From Coprinellus micaceus (Eukaryota; Basidiomycota; Agaricomycetes; Agaricales; Psathyrellaceae), in NCBI GenBank assembly GCA_951394405.1, contig OX596341.1, forward strand, positions 2,046,001-2,110,000: a DNA stretch of 64,000 bases. The letters run 5' to 3'. The position numbers and the translations under genes are program-made. The notes under the pieces were generated by a model, which did no database searches, was not told where the DNA came from, and saw only the letters and a program-made list of their open reading frames with translations. Of this stretch, positions 48,701 to 62,768 are shown piece by piece; the first letter of the stretch is position 1, and each line of letters starts with the position of its first letter.

Positions 48701-49418
48701 GTCTGTCGCTCTGCGTCTCCACCATGGTGCAGAGCCGACCGAAGCCTGACGCTGTAGATTGGCTAGAGATACCCATCAACGCCACAACGCAAAGGTGTCC
48801 AAGCAAAATCACCGTTGACCATCCGGTGGAAGTCGGTGACCACGCCACCTGCAGGTAGCTGGATGAGACAGGCACACTTAATGCCTTCTCCTTCCAACCA
48901 CCATGCGGGTGGTAATGAAGGCAAAGAGGAGGTTCCACGCGGTGCGCACCCCCATGATTCTGAGGGCACGCCCTGCAGAATGACAAGCCAAGGGCTTCAC
49001 ATTATAAGGCATGAAGACGATGACTCGCCCCTATTGCAAGAGCTGTCAAGTCGGCACCCAGATATCTGTAAATCAACTGCCAAGGCTCACCTCCCGGAAC
49101 TCGCCATCCCAAATTCCTCCCGCCCATGAATCGATGCGGTTCGTTGTGCCTTTCTTATCCTCTCTGGCCGCGTTTCTTACGGTGCTTCTTTACCCATTTT
49201 CCGGCTTGGTCCTCCTCGGCTGGGCCTAGCCTCCTTTGTGGTATAAGATAACCAACGACGGGCGCTAAATCTTTTATGGGCGGATTCGGAGCCCCAGACG
49301 CGATACGGTTCGGGACAAGGGGCAAACGCGTCGTTCCGGGGTGTGATGCAATCACGTGTAACGGAGAACCGCGATGATGCATTATTGCATTAGTACTACC
49401 CAAGGTGGATTTCATCGA
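36714..49418. other. Gene-poor stretch with weak candidate ORFs
   Basis: About 12.7 kb without a recognisable domain. The region 36950-37500 is CT-rich, like a fungal promoter or leader, and precedes a 156-codon plus-strand ORF (37688-38158) with two hydrophobic segments. Opposite, a frame at 38545-38123 (minus, no ATG) runs 140 codons with protein-like composition. Around 41160-41340 (plus) a stretch including MTADIEWQHQIFGRFLWIC looks coding but has no gene model. A GAGCTTC triplet repeat lies at about 48197-48217. None rises to a supported gene. Confidence 0.4.
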
Positions 49419-49470
49419 TTCCACCCTCTTTCTTTCCAACCACTACCTCAACCCCTCACGTCTCGCAAAC
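49419..49470 (+). promoter_or_regulatory. Pyrimidine-rich leader of malate dehydrogenase
   Basis: A CT-rich tract (CACCCTCTTTCTTTCC and following) runs up to the ATG at 49471, the pattern found before highly expressed fungal genes. Confidence 0.5.
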
Positions 49471-50928
49471 ATGGTCAAGGCTGTCGTCCTCGGTGCTGCA
49501 GGTGAGCGGCAAAATCCCAGACTTATCGCGCTTCCACTCATCATGATCTCGGATAGGTGGTATCGGCCAACCCTTGGCGCTTCTCCTCAAGGCCAACCCT
49601 CTTGTTACCGAGGTAGGTGAAGCGATGCGCGCCTGCAGGCACCCAGGCTGATCTTGGGGTGCAGCTCGGTCTTTTCGATATCGTCAACACCCCCGGTGTC
49701 GCTGCCGATCTCTCCCACATTTCCACACCCGCCAAAGTTGAGGGCTACTTGCCTGCCGATGACGGTCTCGCAAAGGCTTTGAAGGGTGCTGATGTTGTTG
49801 TTATCCCTGCCGGCGTGCCCAGGAAGCCCGGGGTGAGTGGAATAAGCCGTTACTTACATTTACTTACATTTTTTGCTGACCGAGGCCTACACAATTAGAT
49901 GACTCGGTGAGCACATATCGCTGCTAGCTCTTGATATCAGGACTGAATACATACGGATAGCGACGACCTATTCAAGGTGTGTGGTGGACTCGTTCAGCCG
50001 TCCATATTTTAAACGCCCTTCTAGATCAACGCTGGTATTATCAAGGATTTGGCAACTGGCATCGCAAAGGCCGCCCCCAATGCGTTCGTCCTCGTGATCT
50101 CCAACCCCGTCAACTCCACCGTCCCCATCGTCGCTGAGGTCTTCAAGAAGTTTGGTACTTTCGACCCCAAGCGGTAGGCTGATTTTATCTATCTCGTGGC
50201 CCTCGACTTAACGAACGTTCGATAGCTTGTTTGGTGTTACCACTCTTGATGTAGTCCGCGCCTCTACCTTCGTTTCCGAGATCCTCGGCGACCTCTCGCT
50301 CTCCAAGGACGTCGTCGTCCCCGTCGTCGGTGGCCACTCTGGCGTGACGATCGTCCCTCTCCTATCTCAATCCACCCATGCCCTCCCCTCCAGCCTCGAC
50401 AAGTCCGCGTACGATGCCCTCGTCAACCGAATCCAATTCGGCGGTGATGAAGTCGTCAAGGCTAAGAACGGCGCGGGTTCCGCTACCCTGTCCATGGCCT
50501 ACGCTGGCGCCGAGTTCGCCGCCAAGGTCATCCGCGCTGTCAGGGGCGAGAAGGGCATTGTTACCCCGACCTACGTCAACCTCTCTGCGGACGCTGAGGG
50601 TGCCGCCTCTCTCACCAAGGAACTCGGCGAGGAACTCGCGTACTTCTCTGCCAACGTCGAACTCGGTGTAGGTGCTATTGTTGCTTTACTCCGGTGTTTT
50701 ACCTTGCTCACTGTCTGACCAGGCTGAGGGCGTTGTGAAGATCAGCCCTCTTGGCAAGATCTCGGAGGACGAGGCCACCCTCGTCAAGGCTGCAATCCCC
50801 GAATTGGTCAAGAACATCCAGACCGTGAGTACCGTCGCTACCGCATTATAGCACCATCGCTAATGGGCGAATTATAGGGTGTTACTTTCGTCGCCGAGGC
50901 GTACAAGACCGAGGAACCTCGCCTCTGA
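49471..50928 (+). CDS. mdh: Malate dehydrogenase, NAD-dependent, cytosolic type
   Basis: Nine exons: 49471-49501, 49557-49612, 49665-49832, 49899-49906, 49961-49976, 50025-50173, 50226-50667, 50723-50824, 50878-50928; total 340 residues. It interconverts malate and oxaloacetate with NAD. Seen: NAD-binding GAAGGIGQ at 8-15, substrate arginines in VPRKPG (R82) and MTRDDL (R88), SNPVN (119-123), catalytic D151/R154 in TLDVVRAS, and H180 in GGHSGVT. No mitochondrial presequence precedes MVKAVVLG, so the cytosolic or peroxisomal form is likely; there is no C-terminal SKL. The exons coding for MTRDDLFK are only 8 and 16 nt. It converges on GAPDH 1.4 kb away. Confidence 0.97.
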
Positions 50929-52370
50929 TTTCAAACTATAGACCGTGCTCGAAGTCGTAGATTGTCATATAACAAACAAACTGTATCATTATATGGGTAT
51001 TTGAATTTGCATATCCCTTGGGTATCCCAAGTATCGCCTCCTCGCCTACGATATGCGAGGCTCATGGCGGTCCAGCGGCCGTTCACTACAACGACTGAGA
51101 CTTATTGGGCGAAATATGGTGCCAACCGTGCGCGCATAGCAACGCCTGCAGGAACCAACATTTTCTCTCCCCCTTCTCTCTCAGGCCTCAAACGCCCGAC
51201 CTAAAGATCCCAGGCGCAGGCTCTCCCCCTCCGCACCTTCCTGGGAGATTATGAGCCCTCCCCACCCTTATTTCGGCGAGAAAAAGGCGAGATTTGGTCT
51301 TCTCGCGAGGGCATATATACCAGTTCCTAAGTCGTATCAGTGCCCACTATGGTGGCGCAACGGCTAGACTCGATGTATGGCACAGACGTCTACATTCCGC
51401 AGTGATCTATGTATGATCCCGAGTTCGAACCCTCCTACGCTTCAGGCAATTTGGGTGTTATTCACAGTCAATTTGTCCTACATCTCGCCACATTGCATAG
51501 CTAGCTTGCACGTGCGCACATCCGCTGTCATATGATATGCAACTCTATCCCGAGACAACGTCGTCACAACGAGTCAAAGGACTGATCCGCCCATTGGGCG
51601 GTGAAGGGAGTGAATCCGATGGAGATAGTCGGATTTACTTTTGCTGTAGCGCCTAAGGATTTGTTTTTGCCCCCCTCTAGAGCCTAGAACTAAGTAGAGT
51701 TAAGTTCCTGGTGAAGCCTTCAGGACTTGCGACCATTCCAAGCGGGAGGCGCTCCGCAAACCAGAGTGACATCGACATGGCACCATTCCTGATTAGCGCC
51801 CATGGACTTGGTCTAATACCAAAGCATCTTTCCTCCGGTTTGAACAGGCGTGTGAACGTAGGAGCCCTCGTCACGCCCGCCTCAAGTTCAGCTCAGACCA
51901 CATTGTCCTACTGTTTCATTCAGACAAAAGCCATCCAAGCTATGTGGCCCGTAGCCCCCGGTGGCGCTTCGCATATTTGGGAAATGAAATGTCCAAATAC
52001 TTGGGTGGGCCTTGATCTGACATGATGCGCGCTAATCGCTCGGCTAGGTCGCTCGACGTTCACATGCTTTCCACAAACGTTTAGCAGCATCAAGCCGAGG
52101 TCCTAATATCGAGTTTCAAAGCTTTTCGAATGTTGGAAGCTCGAGCCAGAGGAGTGAGAGAAAAGCTGGTCGCACACCCTTTCCGAAGCCAGACCGGCCA
52201 TTTCCAAAGCGAATGTGCATGGAATTTGAAAGCAACAGTGTCTATAGTATTACATATAAGCATTTCAAGTGTGAGGACTTCTTCTTTCGCATCGCGTATA
52301 CTACGAGCCCAATTGTCCGTGGAGGAATATGGACTTACAACATTGAATTGGGCTCATCGAGTCCATCCTT
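50929..52370. other. Convergent intergenic region
   Basis: The 3' flanks of malate dehydrogenase and GAPDH. A tRNA-like stretch at about 51355-51435 carries A-box-like TGGCGCAACGG and B-box-like AGTTCGAACCC words but does not fold as a tRNA. ORFs elsewhere are short and unsupported. Confidence 0.5.
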
Positions 52371-53936
<1,566 letters not shown>

Positions 53937-54899
53937 CTTGGATTCGAGGATTGGATAGAAGACGTTCGGAAGAGAGATAGAGAACTCGAATTATTCGGGG
54001 CCCTTGGTTTTTATCCAGCGGGGCCAGTAGCGCCGGGGTGGTTATCTGTCAATGTCCTGAATCGGTCATGATCTGTGGGCATCACCGCCTGCATTTTGGC
54101 CCCGTCACCCAATCGCCATCGGCCGGTGCCCCATTTTAGATTATTGGGGTCTTTGCAAACGACCTAAAGGAGGCGAACGTGTTCGCGTTTAGTCATCGTG
54201 ACCACTGGCCTCGTCCAAGGTGAGCCTAGGTGAGCTCAGAACTACCATAATTCCCGGACGTTGGCTCGGATTCCAGCAGGTTGACTGACCGCCATTTGCA
54301 TCCTACCAGAGGTTCTCCACGAATTCCATAAAACTCTCCTCACGACTTGTCCCGGGTTTGTCGTCCCTGTGGTGGTACATATTGGCGTGACTGAGGAGTA
54401 CATGGGCGTTGAGCGCGGAGTCGCGAAATAAGCCAGCGTGTCAGAAATGGTGTTTATCCATGTTTGCTTGCTATCATTTGTATTCCCGACCACCACCATC
54501 TTCACTCAAGGCAACAGGGATGAAGTGAAGATTCAAGAGGAGACCATGTCCCACCGTCGATTTCCAGGGATGGGCCGCGAACCAGACTCAGCGCTTACCC
54601 ACTTGGCCAACTTTGGGCGCTTAATTTAAGGGTCCGTGCACCCCGCCACGCGTGACTGAGCAGTTGACAGCGGACATGAGGCAGCAATGGACCCACAAAT
54701 CACATTCGAACAATGTCAGTGGGCCATCTTCTTGCACGGTACCTTCAACCATGAGTTCTTCGTCCGGGTCAGGTGAAGGAGGTGAGTGGGATGGCAAGTG
54801 TGTATGCGGGCGCAACTCACGGTGATGTGTGGTCGTTGTTTGAAGATCCCAACCGTGGACTACGTGTTCATACTTCCGATACAAGTGAGTAACACCTAG
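53937..54899. other. Intergenic between gpd and the NACHT gene
   Basis: Divergent promoter region. Short ORFs at 54242-54505 (minus) and 54438-54629 (plus) have no supported product. A small unassigned exon cannot be excluded. Confidence 0.45.
54008..54014 (-). promoter_or_regulatory. TATA-like box of gpd
   Basis: On the minus strand GGATAAAAACC lies about 72-78 bp before the gpd ATG at 53936, suitable for a core promoter. Confidence 0.5.
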
Positions 54900-57800
54900 A
54901 TGCTGTTCAATCCCGACTCTGACCCGACTGAAGGACCCGAACCCGACGAAGAGGGCCTGTCTCTAGCAGACCCCTGGTCCGTGTGGCGTCCAGATCCGAA
55001 CCAACTCCCAAGTTCACCGAGCACCCCACCCGCTCTATCAATATGTGCATGTGAGTCATTGTGGTTTGCGACTGCTGTACAGTTGATTAACATAGAATCC
55101 AGCACACTCACCCGATAGTGGCCCTTCAAATACCCCTGACCTTTTGGCGAGTGACCGACTTGTCAGGATCGAGCGCCCATCGTCACCGACTCGTGACGTA
55201 CCCACAGAGGACACTCGCATTTCAGGTCCTATGAGTGAGTATAGAAAGAGGATCATACATGAATTTAAGCTCATCGAGATGCAGCGACAACTGATATGGG
55301 CGCTACTCCAAATTCCCAAGCTGTGCAATATTTTGCGGGCGCACACAATTTTGCGATTGGTACAGTTGTCAATGGGAGCTACCACGTTCACTACTCGCAA
55401 CCATCCGATGTTGAACGGTCAGGTCCTTCCAGGGGTGGTGGGTTTGCTCAGTGTTCTATTGATCCACAGTCGGTCTAATGCGCAGAAGAGATTGTCACGA
55501 TCGCGAAATGGCTTTCCTCGGTAAACCATTGGATATACCATGATGCGGCTGTTGCCCGACGTGCGCCTGACACGGGGACTTGGTTTCTCGAAAAGGAAGA
55601 GTTCCAAACGTGGGTTGAAACAGGGAGTGTCCAGTCAGCGCTTTGGGCTGTTGGGATGCGTATGTCCTGAAATGTATCTCCTCCAATAGACCCTAACGTG
55701 TGCTTTTTTTTTTTATAGCCGGTGCCGGAAAGTCTACCCTCTCGTACGCCTTCATCTCATTTCCGTAATTCCACTGACCGAACCCACCCAGGTCTAAGGT
55801 TATCGACGATTTGCGTGAAAAGTATTCCAAGGATCATCGCGCGGCTGTCCTCTTCGCGTACTGCCGCTACACAGACAACTGCACGGTTGGTGACATCCTG
55901 CGCTCCTTCCTGAAGCAGCTGCTCGAAATGCGATACTCGGCGTATCGCACTATCAGATCGGTGTATGACAAACATGTGGTGCGCCAAACTCCGTTACCGG
56001 ACGCAGAGGCTGAGGCGATCCTCCATCGGATTCTCCTCCTATTTGATAGGAGCTATGTGGTCGTCGATGGCTTGGACGAGGTCTCCAGCGACGTCAAGTT
56101 TAAACTACTTGCAATTTTGCGGCGGCTCCCAACCAAATCCCTATTATTTTCGCGTCCTGTGGACGTGATGACCGAGCCCGCCTTGGGCGCTTCGGCCCAT
56201 ATCATCGTCAAGGCTCAGACTCGTGACCTTGAGGCGTTTGTGTGGAGCAGCGTCGCCGGACATGTGCGCCTGGGGCAGCTTTGTACACCGGCGGTTACCT
56301 GGCAGATCAGGGAGAAAGTCACGAAAAAGTCAAATGGCATGTAAGGAGCACCTCCTCTGTGCCAAATCCGGGCTGCTGATCGTTATAAGGTTCCTCGTTG
56401 CGGCACTACAAGTCGAAGCCTTGAAAGGTTGTGTCAACCTCGCCACTCTTCAGTCGACTCTAGATAGTCTTCCAGCCGGAGTGGACGACATGTACCGCAC
56501 CACCATGAAGAGAATAGAGGGCCAGGGAGAGGCTGAGAGCGACCTAGCAAAACGGGCGCTCGTGTGGCTCGTCCATGCCAAGCGCGTCCTCAAGGTCTCT
56601 GAACTACAAGAAGCTCTTGCGACATCTCCCGAAACCGGAGAGTATGACGCCTTGGCTCTCACACCTCTGGATGTAATACTGAACGTATGCTGTGGGCTGG
56701 TTGTGGTGAACCCCGCCAACCAAGAAATTTCCCTTATTCGTGAGGCCACCTCCCCTCTTCCGAGATATCCCACCGTTCTGACCGTTGTCTACAGACTACA
56801 CGGCACAAGAGTTTCTTCTCCGGCTCCGGTCTTTTCCATTTACGAACCACGCAGCCATGGCTACGAAGGTGTGCATCACGACCCTCGCGTTTTCTGGTTT
56901 TCTGGAACAGGAGTTTCATGATTTGAGGGCCCTGGCAATCTTCCTTTCCCGGGCTGCCTTTCTCCGTTATGCGTTCCAGTATTGGATGAAGCACGCAAGC
57001 GACGTCAAGGAGGGAGAATGGTACACAAATTTTGCTCTGCTCGAGGCAATTAGGTCACTGGAGCAATGCTCTCGCCTACCTTGCGTAGTCTGCGATGGTG
57101 ATTACGAATATTCCCTCTTCAACCATTGTCGCCAAGCCCTTCCTTCCCAAAGGACATCCCCGCACCTCAACTCGCATACACCCTTCCAACTCGCTGCATG
57201 CTCAGGCGTCACTCCCCTTCTCAGAATACTCCCATTCGATGACAGCCCTACTCCACTGTCTGGTAGCACCTCACTTCACCTGTCCCTAAAGCATGGGCAC
57301 CCAGCGATATCAAGGTTCCTTATTAGAACCTTCCCTACATTGAACGTCAATGCTCAAGACTTCTCCGGCCGTTCAGCCCTTCATCTCGCGATACGGCGAG
57401 GCGACCGTGAGACAGTCAAATTACTGTTGAACCACCCCAGCACAGATGTCAACTCCCGGGACAGATCGGAGGCAACGCCCATCTGGGAAGCTGTTTGCGT
57501 CGGAGATCAACCAATCCTCACTTCACTCCTTCTGCACCCCCTCACCGATGCCAATGTCGGGCGTGGGGAGCAAAAGCCCGCTCCCAAGAACGATCTGGCA
57601 GTTCAACTTGCCCAAACCGACAAGTATGCGGGTGGTATCACGCCTCTCATCTTCGCTGTTCTCTGTAACAAAGAACCTGTCGTCAACACACTACTCCGTC
57701 ATCCCACCATCAATCCTAACCTGTGTGACTCAGACGGATTGTCTCCCCTCCTTGCGGCAGTTGGAGCCAGTGTCGGTCCTCAAGGGGTGTTCAAACGCTG

Positions 57801-59841
57801 CACCCCTGCGCCTTCATCCCCTTTGTTGAATCGGAGTGTCGATGGCAGTGCTCGGATGGTTGAACTGGTCCTACTTCACCCGTCCACCGACGTGAACATC
57901 GGGTCTAAAGAGGGGTTCACACCACTCATGCTTGCGTCCTCGGGCGGTCGTTTAGACATCGTGGAGATACTCCTCTCCCACGGCGACATCGATGTCAACG
58001 CCTGTAGCGAGAACTTTGAGACTGCTTTGTCTTGGATTGGGCAGGCGGATCGAGAGCTTTCTGCCTTGACTGCAGCCCATGAAGGGGGACCACCATCAAC
58101 GCAGTATGGCCGTAGCGCGCTGGCGGTGGAACATATTTTATCCCATCCAGAGCTCGACCACGATCTCATTTGCGACAACGAAGGCAGAACACCGTTGATG
58201 CTTGCATCGATTATGGGCCTAGACTCCGTAGTAGAAACACTCCTTTCACAACCCAAAAAGGACACATTTTCGCGGACAGGGAGACCCTCAATATCCTCAA
58301 TCTTCACAGGCATATCTTCTGCCCTCCGAAGCATGATGACCTCAGAAGATGCTTCGGAGGGTGGGGCTGCCTATCATTTGACTACTAGGCAACGTGCTCT
58401 ACCTCGGCAACGAGCGTCAGGCTCACGGGGGACCCATAGCAATCGTCCGCGTCCCCTATTTCACGACTCAACCGTCGACCGAGTTAACCAGGTCGATTCT
58501 CAAAAACGGTCTCCCCTTTTGCTAGCCCTATCTCCCCTTAGCAGCGGCATCCAAGCCACCGTCATGGCCCTTCTCGCTCATCCAAACATAAACATAAACC
58601 AGCGAGACATAGATGGGAATACCGCCTTGATCATTGCATGCCAAAGACACCTGTTTTCGGCAGCGCGGCTCCTGCTTTCGCGGGAGGACATAGATATTAA
58701 CCTTTGGAATCTACAAGGCAGTGATGCTCTCATGGCGGCAGCCGCGTGCCAGCTTGGTGACACTTCCGAGATGGTTGGGCTACTGGTACTCGATCCCAGG
58801 GTTCGAGATGTCAATAGGACGGACGCTCAAGGCCAGTCCTCCCTCCATCTGGCCGTGGAACGGGCAGCGCGGCCATCTATATATCCATACAGCGCTGCAG
58901 CGTCCGTTCGCCTGGCTTCTTCCAACCGGGTCAACATAAACCTGCGAAACCGTGCCGGCGACACCCCACTCCACATTGCCTCATACCATGGGCTATCTGA
59001 CGTTGCGTCGGCACTGCTTAGGCGTCCCGATGTCAAGATTAACCTCCCGGACTGGCAGGGATCGACAGCCATCCATATCGCTTGTGAAAGGTTACACTGG
59101 CCAATCGTCCGCAACCTCCTTCAGCACAAGGATGTCAACCTGTTTGCAACGAACGGCAGTGGCAACGCTCCCATACACATTGCTGCTGAGCGGCGCGACG
59201 AGCGTGTCATGCTTGCACTACTCCAACATCCATCAATAGACATCAACTATTTGAATGCCCATGGCTATGCGGCGATCCACATAGCTGCTCGCCTAGCCAT
59301 TGAAGACGCGGCAGTAATGCAAGCCCTTCTCAAACATCCCAATACGGACGTCAATTTGCGGGACCCAGAAGGATATGCGGCAGTTGATATCCTTTCTAAA
59401 TTGCCCAACGCGTCTGCTTTGTCGCTGCTCCTCCGACACCCCAGGCTTGAACCCTATCCTTTGCACCATCGTCGCAGCTTTTACAGTTCGTGTTGGCGTC
59501 ACATATATCGCAGGAGGCCCTCCACCTCACGGCAAGCCAAAATCGATATGCGAAGGATCCGGTGGTTCCTCCGTTGTGACCCTGAATGCATTAAATTCAC
59601 CGATATGGCAGGCCGGACGATTCTACACCATGCGGCAAAAGAAGGGTGTCACGACCTAGTGGAGCTTGTCGTGCGTGGAACCTGGGACGCTTGGCCTGAG
59701 GTATTCTTCGATTCGCGTGACCTGAGCGGGAAGGTCGCCCTTGAATATGCACTGGAAATGGGGAACCTGGCTTCAGCCGAAGATCTCTCCCTCGGTGTGG
59801 CGCCGTTGGGTAATTTGCTTTCGGGGGTGGTGTCGAGCTAA
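54900..59841 (+). CDS. NACHT-ankyrin (fungal NLR-type) protein
   Basis: Eight exons: 54900-55050, 55103-55234, 55285-55422, 55486-55659, 55719-55743, 55792-56340, 56390-56739, 56795-59841; phases close to 1521 residues. The fourth exon's 5' neighbour uses a weaker GTCCTT donor. Order: Pro/Asp/Ser-rich disordered N-terminus (1-105), a short beta-prone segment with AHNFAIGTVV and NGSYHVHYS (about 118-138), a helical linker, NACHT with Walker A GMPGAGKST (about 197-205) and Walker B SYVVVDGLDE (about 293-302), a winged-helix/HYTAQEF region to about 515, then roughly twenty ankyrin repeats from about 670 to 1450. Such proteins are fungal immune or incompatibility receptors: ankyrins sense, NACHT oligomerises with ATP. 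No enzymatic effector is fused; the short N-terminal segment may be the signalling part, which is inference. Ligand unknown. Confidence 0.92.
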
Positions 59842-60717
59842 TGCTGCCCCACTCACTCACTCACAAGTCCTTGATCGAGTTACGACGTGAGTAAAGACGT
59901 TGCAATAGACATAATCTTATCCCAATTCGCTGTACCATCCCTACACCAACTACGTCCAGATGCAATAGACAAGAGTGAGCACAAGTGAGAGAAACAAGGG
60001 GCAGATGAAATCGTGAGGCTGGTTGTGGCACGAGTTCAAGTCGAGCGTTACAATAGTTACAATAGTTACAATGTTGAACCGGGCCCCGGTGACCCCCCAG
60101 AGCCAGTGAATTGGCGAACCAAACGTGGCAATTCAAGTCACAGCGATGGCGGTCCTGTGCTGCCAGTGAGAAGGTCAACAGATTTGCGGCTGGCGTCGAC
60201 GACGATGGGTCCAGAGTCGGACAGAACCGTGTATCATACCTCTCGCCCCAGTTGTTCCACCGGATCATGAGTAGAAGTAGGGGGGGCTCGAATCCAGACA
60301 AACGTTTGATTGTGGTGAGCCCCGTCATACGTGAAGCCTCGTACGGTTAGGGGGTTACGGGGGTCCGCTGGGGTGGCCTTGCCAATGTTCTCGGCGCAAC
60401 TCGTTGAAGCGTGGGGGCCGCAGGGAACATCCGCTAAACGAGTGGGTTGGAAGCAAGGAGACCATTTACCTGCGAAAGATCTCGGCCATTGGCTGGAAAG
60501 GGTGTTGGGTGAGTTGGGAGTATTGGCATGGCGAACTCATCTGCCTCGAGGAGGCTAGGGATCGAAGGCTGCCCTATCGTGGGATGTTCCGGGCGCTTAA
60601 CTCAGCCTCGAAAGATGGAGCACACGGCCTTCTCACTGGGCATGGAGACGACGAGCCAGAACGGTGCGTGTTCGAAGGTACGTTCAGGAGTGCAATACAA
60701 TCTAAGGTCCCATATAC
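59842..60717. other. Intergenic with a 9-bp tandem repeat
   Basis: Convergent 3' flanks. GTTACAATA is repeated at 60047-60072 (two full units and one of 8 bp), and CACTCACTCACTCAC lies near 59850-59864. No gene is supported. Confidence 0.6.
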
Positions 60718-62768
60718 TTAGTACCCATTCAGCCCCGATATATCAGTTCTAAATGGCGCAGACACCTCCCACTGCAAAGTCAGTGTAACCTTGCCCTGTG
60801 AGGGCAACGCACACATCCAGCTAACCTTCCCGTCCCTCCCAATACTCTCCACCCCATCCTCCGCATTCACATCTTCCACATTCTCCCACTGCGCCACGAT
60901 GCCCTGGCTTACTTTCACTGGGGGCGGGACCTTCACCCCGGCCTTATTCTCCACCCACGAAGAGGAAGAGGAGGCGGAGATCGTGTTGGGTTCGGGAAGG
61001 TCGAGCGAGGGAGAGACGAGCTTGACGGTGATGACGGAGTTCTCTGAGACGGGGATCTGGTCGATGAGTTTGACATTCTCGATGGCGAGGGATTTGGTGT
61101 TGTGTAGGGTCATGCGTTGTGTGAAGACGTAGTTGACGGTCTTGCTCAGTAAACCCGTTTGGGAGGCCTTCTTTGAGATCGGGTGGTAGGTTACACGAAC
61201 GGATGGGTCCAACCTGAGATCAGGGTCAGTAAGCGGAGGGGTGAGGTAGTGAAGGGGAGCTCACCCTAGAGGACAGTCAAAGCTCTCGTCAGGGCTGACG
61301 CGTGGAACGTCCGAGCGGGAGATGAAGCTTCCATCGACGTAAACGCTTGCGGGCCCATCGAGGAGAGTATACTCCGACGCGTTCTTAACGACAGCCTAGA
61401 GCCCAGAGTGAGTAAAGGTTACTGTAGGGACAAGCAGACACGAACCTTCAGATGAACCTTGGCTTCACGTTTGGGAACGGTGACCCACTCCATGGTGGCA
61501 TCCAGGGAAAGCTTGACGATCGTCACGTTGTGAGCAACATTGTCGCTCGGGATGGACATGAGACCGGGAACACTGAACGTCGCGGTAATATTTCCTCTGC
61601 TCGAGACCTCCAAGCCGCGGTACGTGATAGCGTCCGCTCCGCCACCCTCTGCGAACATATAGGATTGAGCCATCTGAGCGACAGGGGCGCCACCCAACAT
61701 GGCACTCTCCCTCAGGTAGCCAGACCGCCGAGACCCTCCGCCAAAGCCACCTTTGGACTTGAGCATAACGGGCTGGACTACGGAGAGGTTCCAGGGTTGG
61801 AGCTGGGGGATTTCGACGCCAAAGGTGGGGGTTGCAGTCTCGAGGGTGATGGGGACGTCCGTCCAATCCTATTCCTTTAAGTGAGCTGTTGAATTCATCC
61901 AAGAACTGGAGTCTCGTACCTCGCCTGTACTCTGTGTAATAGCACCTTTGTAAATTAAAGAGATAGGTTTCTCTTTTGACTGCATAGCGACGCGGATGTC
62001 GTACTGCGCAGACCATGTTGCGCTGCTGACAGCTACGGAACTGTCTGAATACATGCACTCTCAATGTAGAAAAGTACGCACCATAGATCAGCGCAACCTC
62101 CACCTCACCCTCAAGGTTGGCGAAGACTTCAATGGTTGACTTTAGGCGAAGCTTCACGTTCCCTTTCGGACCCGCCAGCGACTTCCTCTCTTCCTCGATC
62201 CCCTCCTCAAGCCTCTTCCTTGTCTCCTCCAGTTCCGTGGTCTTGGTGTCGAGTTTCTCGGCGGCAGCGTCATAGCTCTCTACGATCGACTGGAGCTTCG
62301 ACACTTCGAGATGTTGCGAATTGAGGCTGCGGAGGTACGTCTCGAGCGATTCGAGGGCCTTCTGCGATCGAAACAGAGCCTTCACGGTCTTGGTTTGCTC
62401 AGACTCGAGCGAACTGAGCTTCTCAGAGGTGGTGACGACGGATGGAGGTTCCATCGTGGAGAGGGTCACGTCGTGAATCGTCGCAGAGCCACGCCCTTCA
62501 ACCCTGCGTTGCAACAAGTAAGCGCCGCTTCCGCTCGAGCGATCTCGAAGTTCCATGCGTACCTGAAGGACTGCCGGTCCATAGCAAGAGGTAGCTCTGT
62601 AATGGTGACTTGGTTCAATCCGGTCTTCACATTGAACTTGAAGAGACGCGTAAGCTCAGCGCGCCCTGCATAGACAGACACGCTCAGGATCTTGCTGTCC
62701 TTCTGGGCCGACAGTTGGATGGCGTTGGACTCGAAAGCTGGGGCGGGTAGTTCGGTCTCGGTGGTCAT
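60718..62768 (-). CDS. DUF4140/DUF4139 (MuiA-like) protein
   Basis: Six exons on the minus strand: 62768-62563, 62503-62082, 62032-61920, 61868-61446, 61395-61265, 61213-60718; total 596 residues. N-terminal DUF4140-type domain with YAGRAELTR (about 33-41) and ITELPLAMDRQSFRVEGRG; a long coiled coil (about 100-185, ESLETYLRSLN, KLDTKTTELEETRKRLEE); then the DUF4139 beta-rich domain, with SATWSAQYDIRV, DWTDVPITLETATPTFG, SRGNITATFSVPG, and LDPSVRVTYHP. The family is named for the bacterial mucoidy inhibitor MuiA, but its biochemical role is not established. No signal peptide or membrane span is seen, so cytosolic. A Gly/Ser-rich KGGFGGGSRRSGY insert sits in the middle. Confidence 0.93.

Noticed and set aside
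51355..51440. tRNA-like stretch with A-box- and B-box-like words
   Set aside because: The acceptor, D and T stems do not pair, and the box spacing is too wide without a definable intron. At most a tRNA-derived relic.
61465..62556. 363-codon minus-strand ORF
   Set aside because: It is the DUF4139 gene read through an intron into the wrong frame; the spliced model keeps the domain intact.
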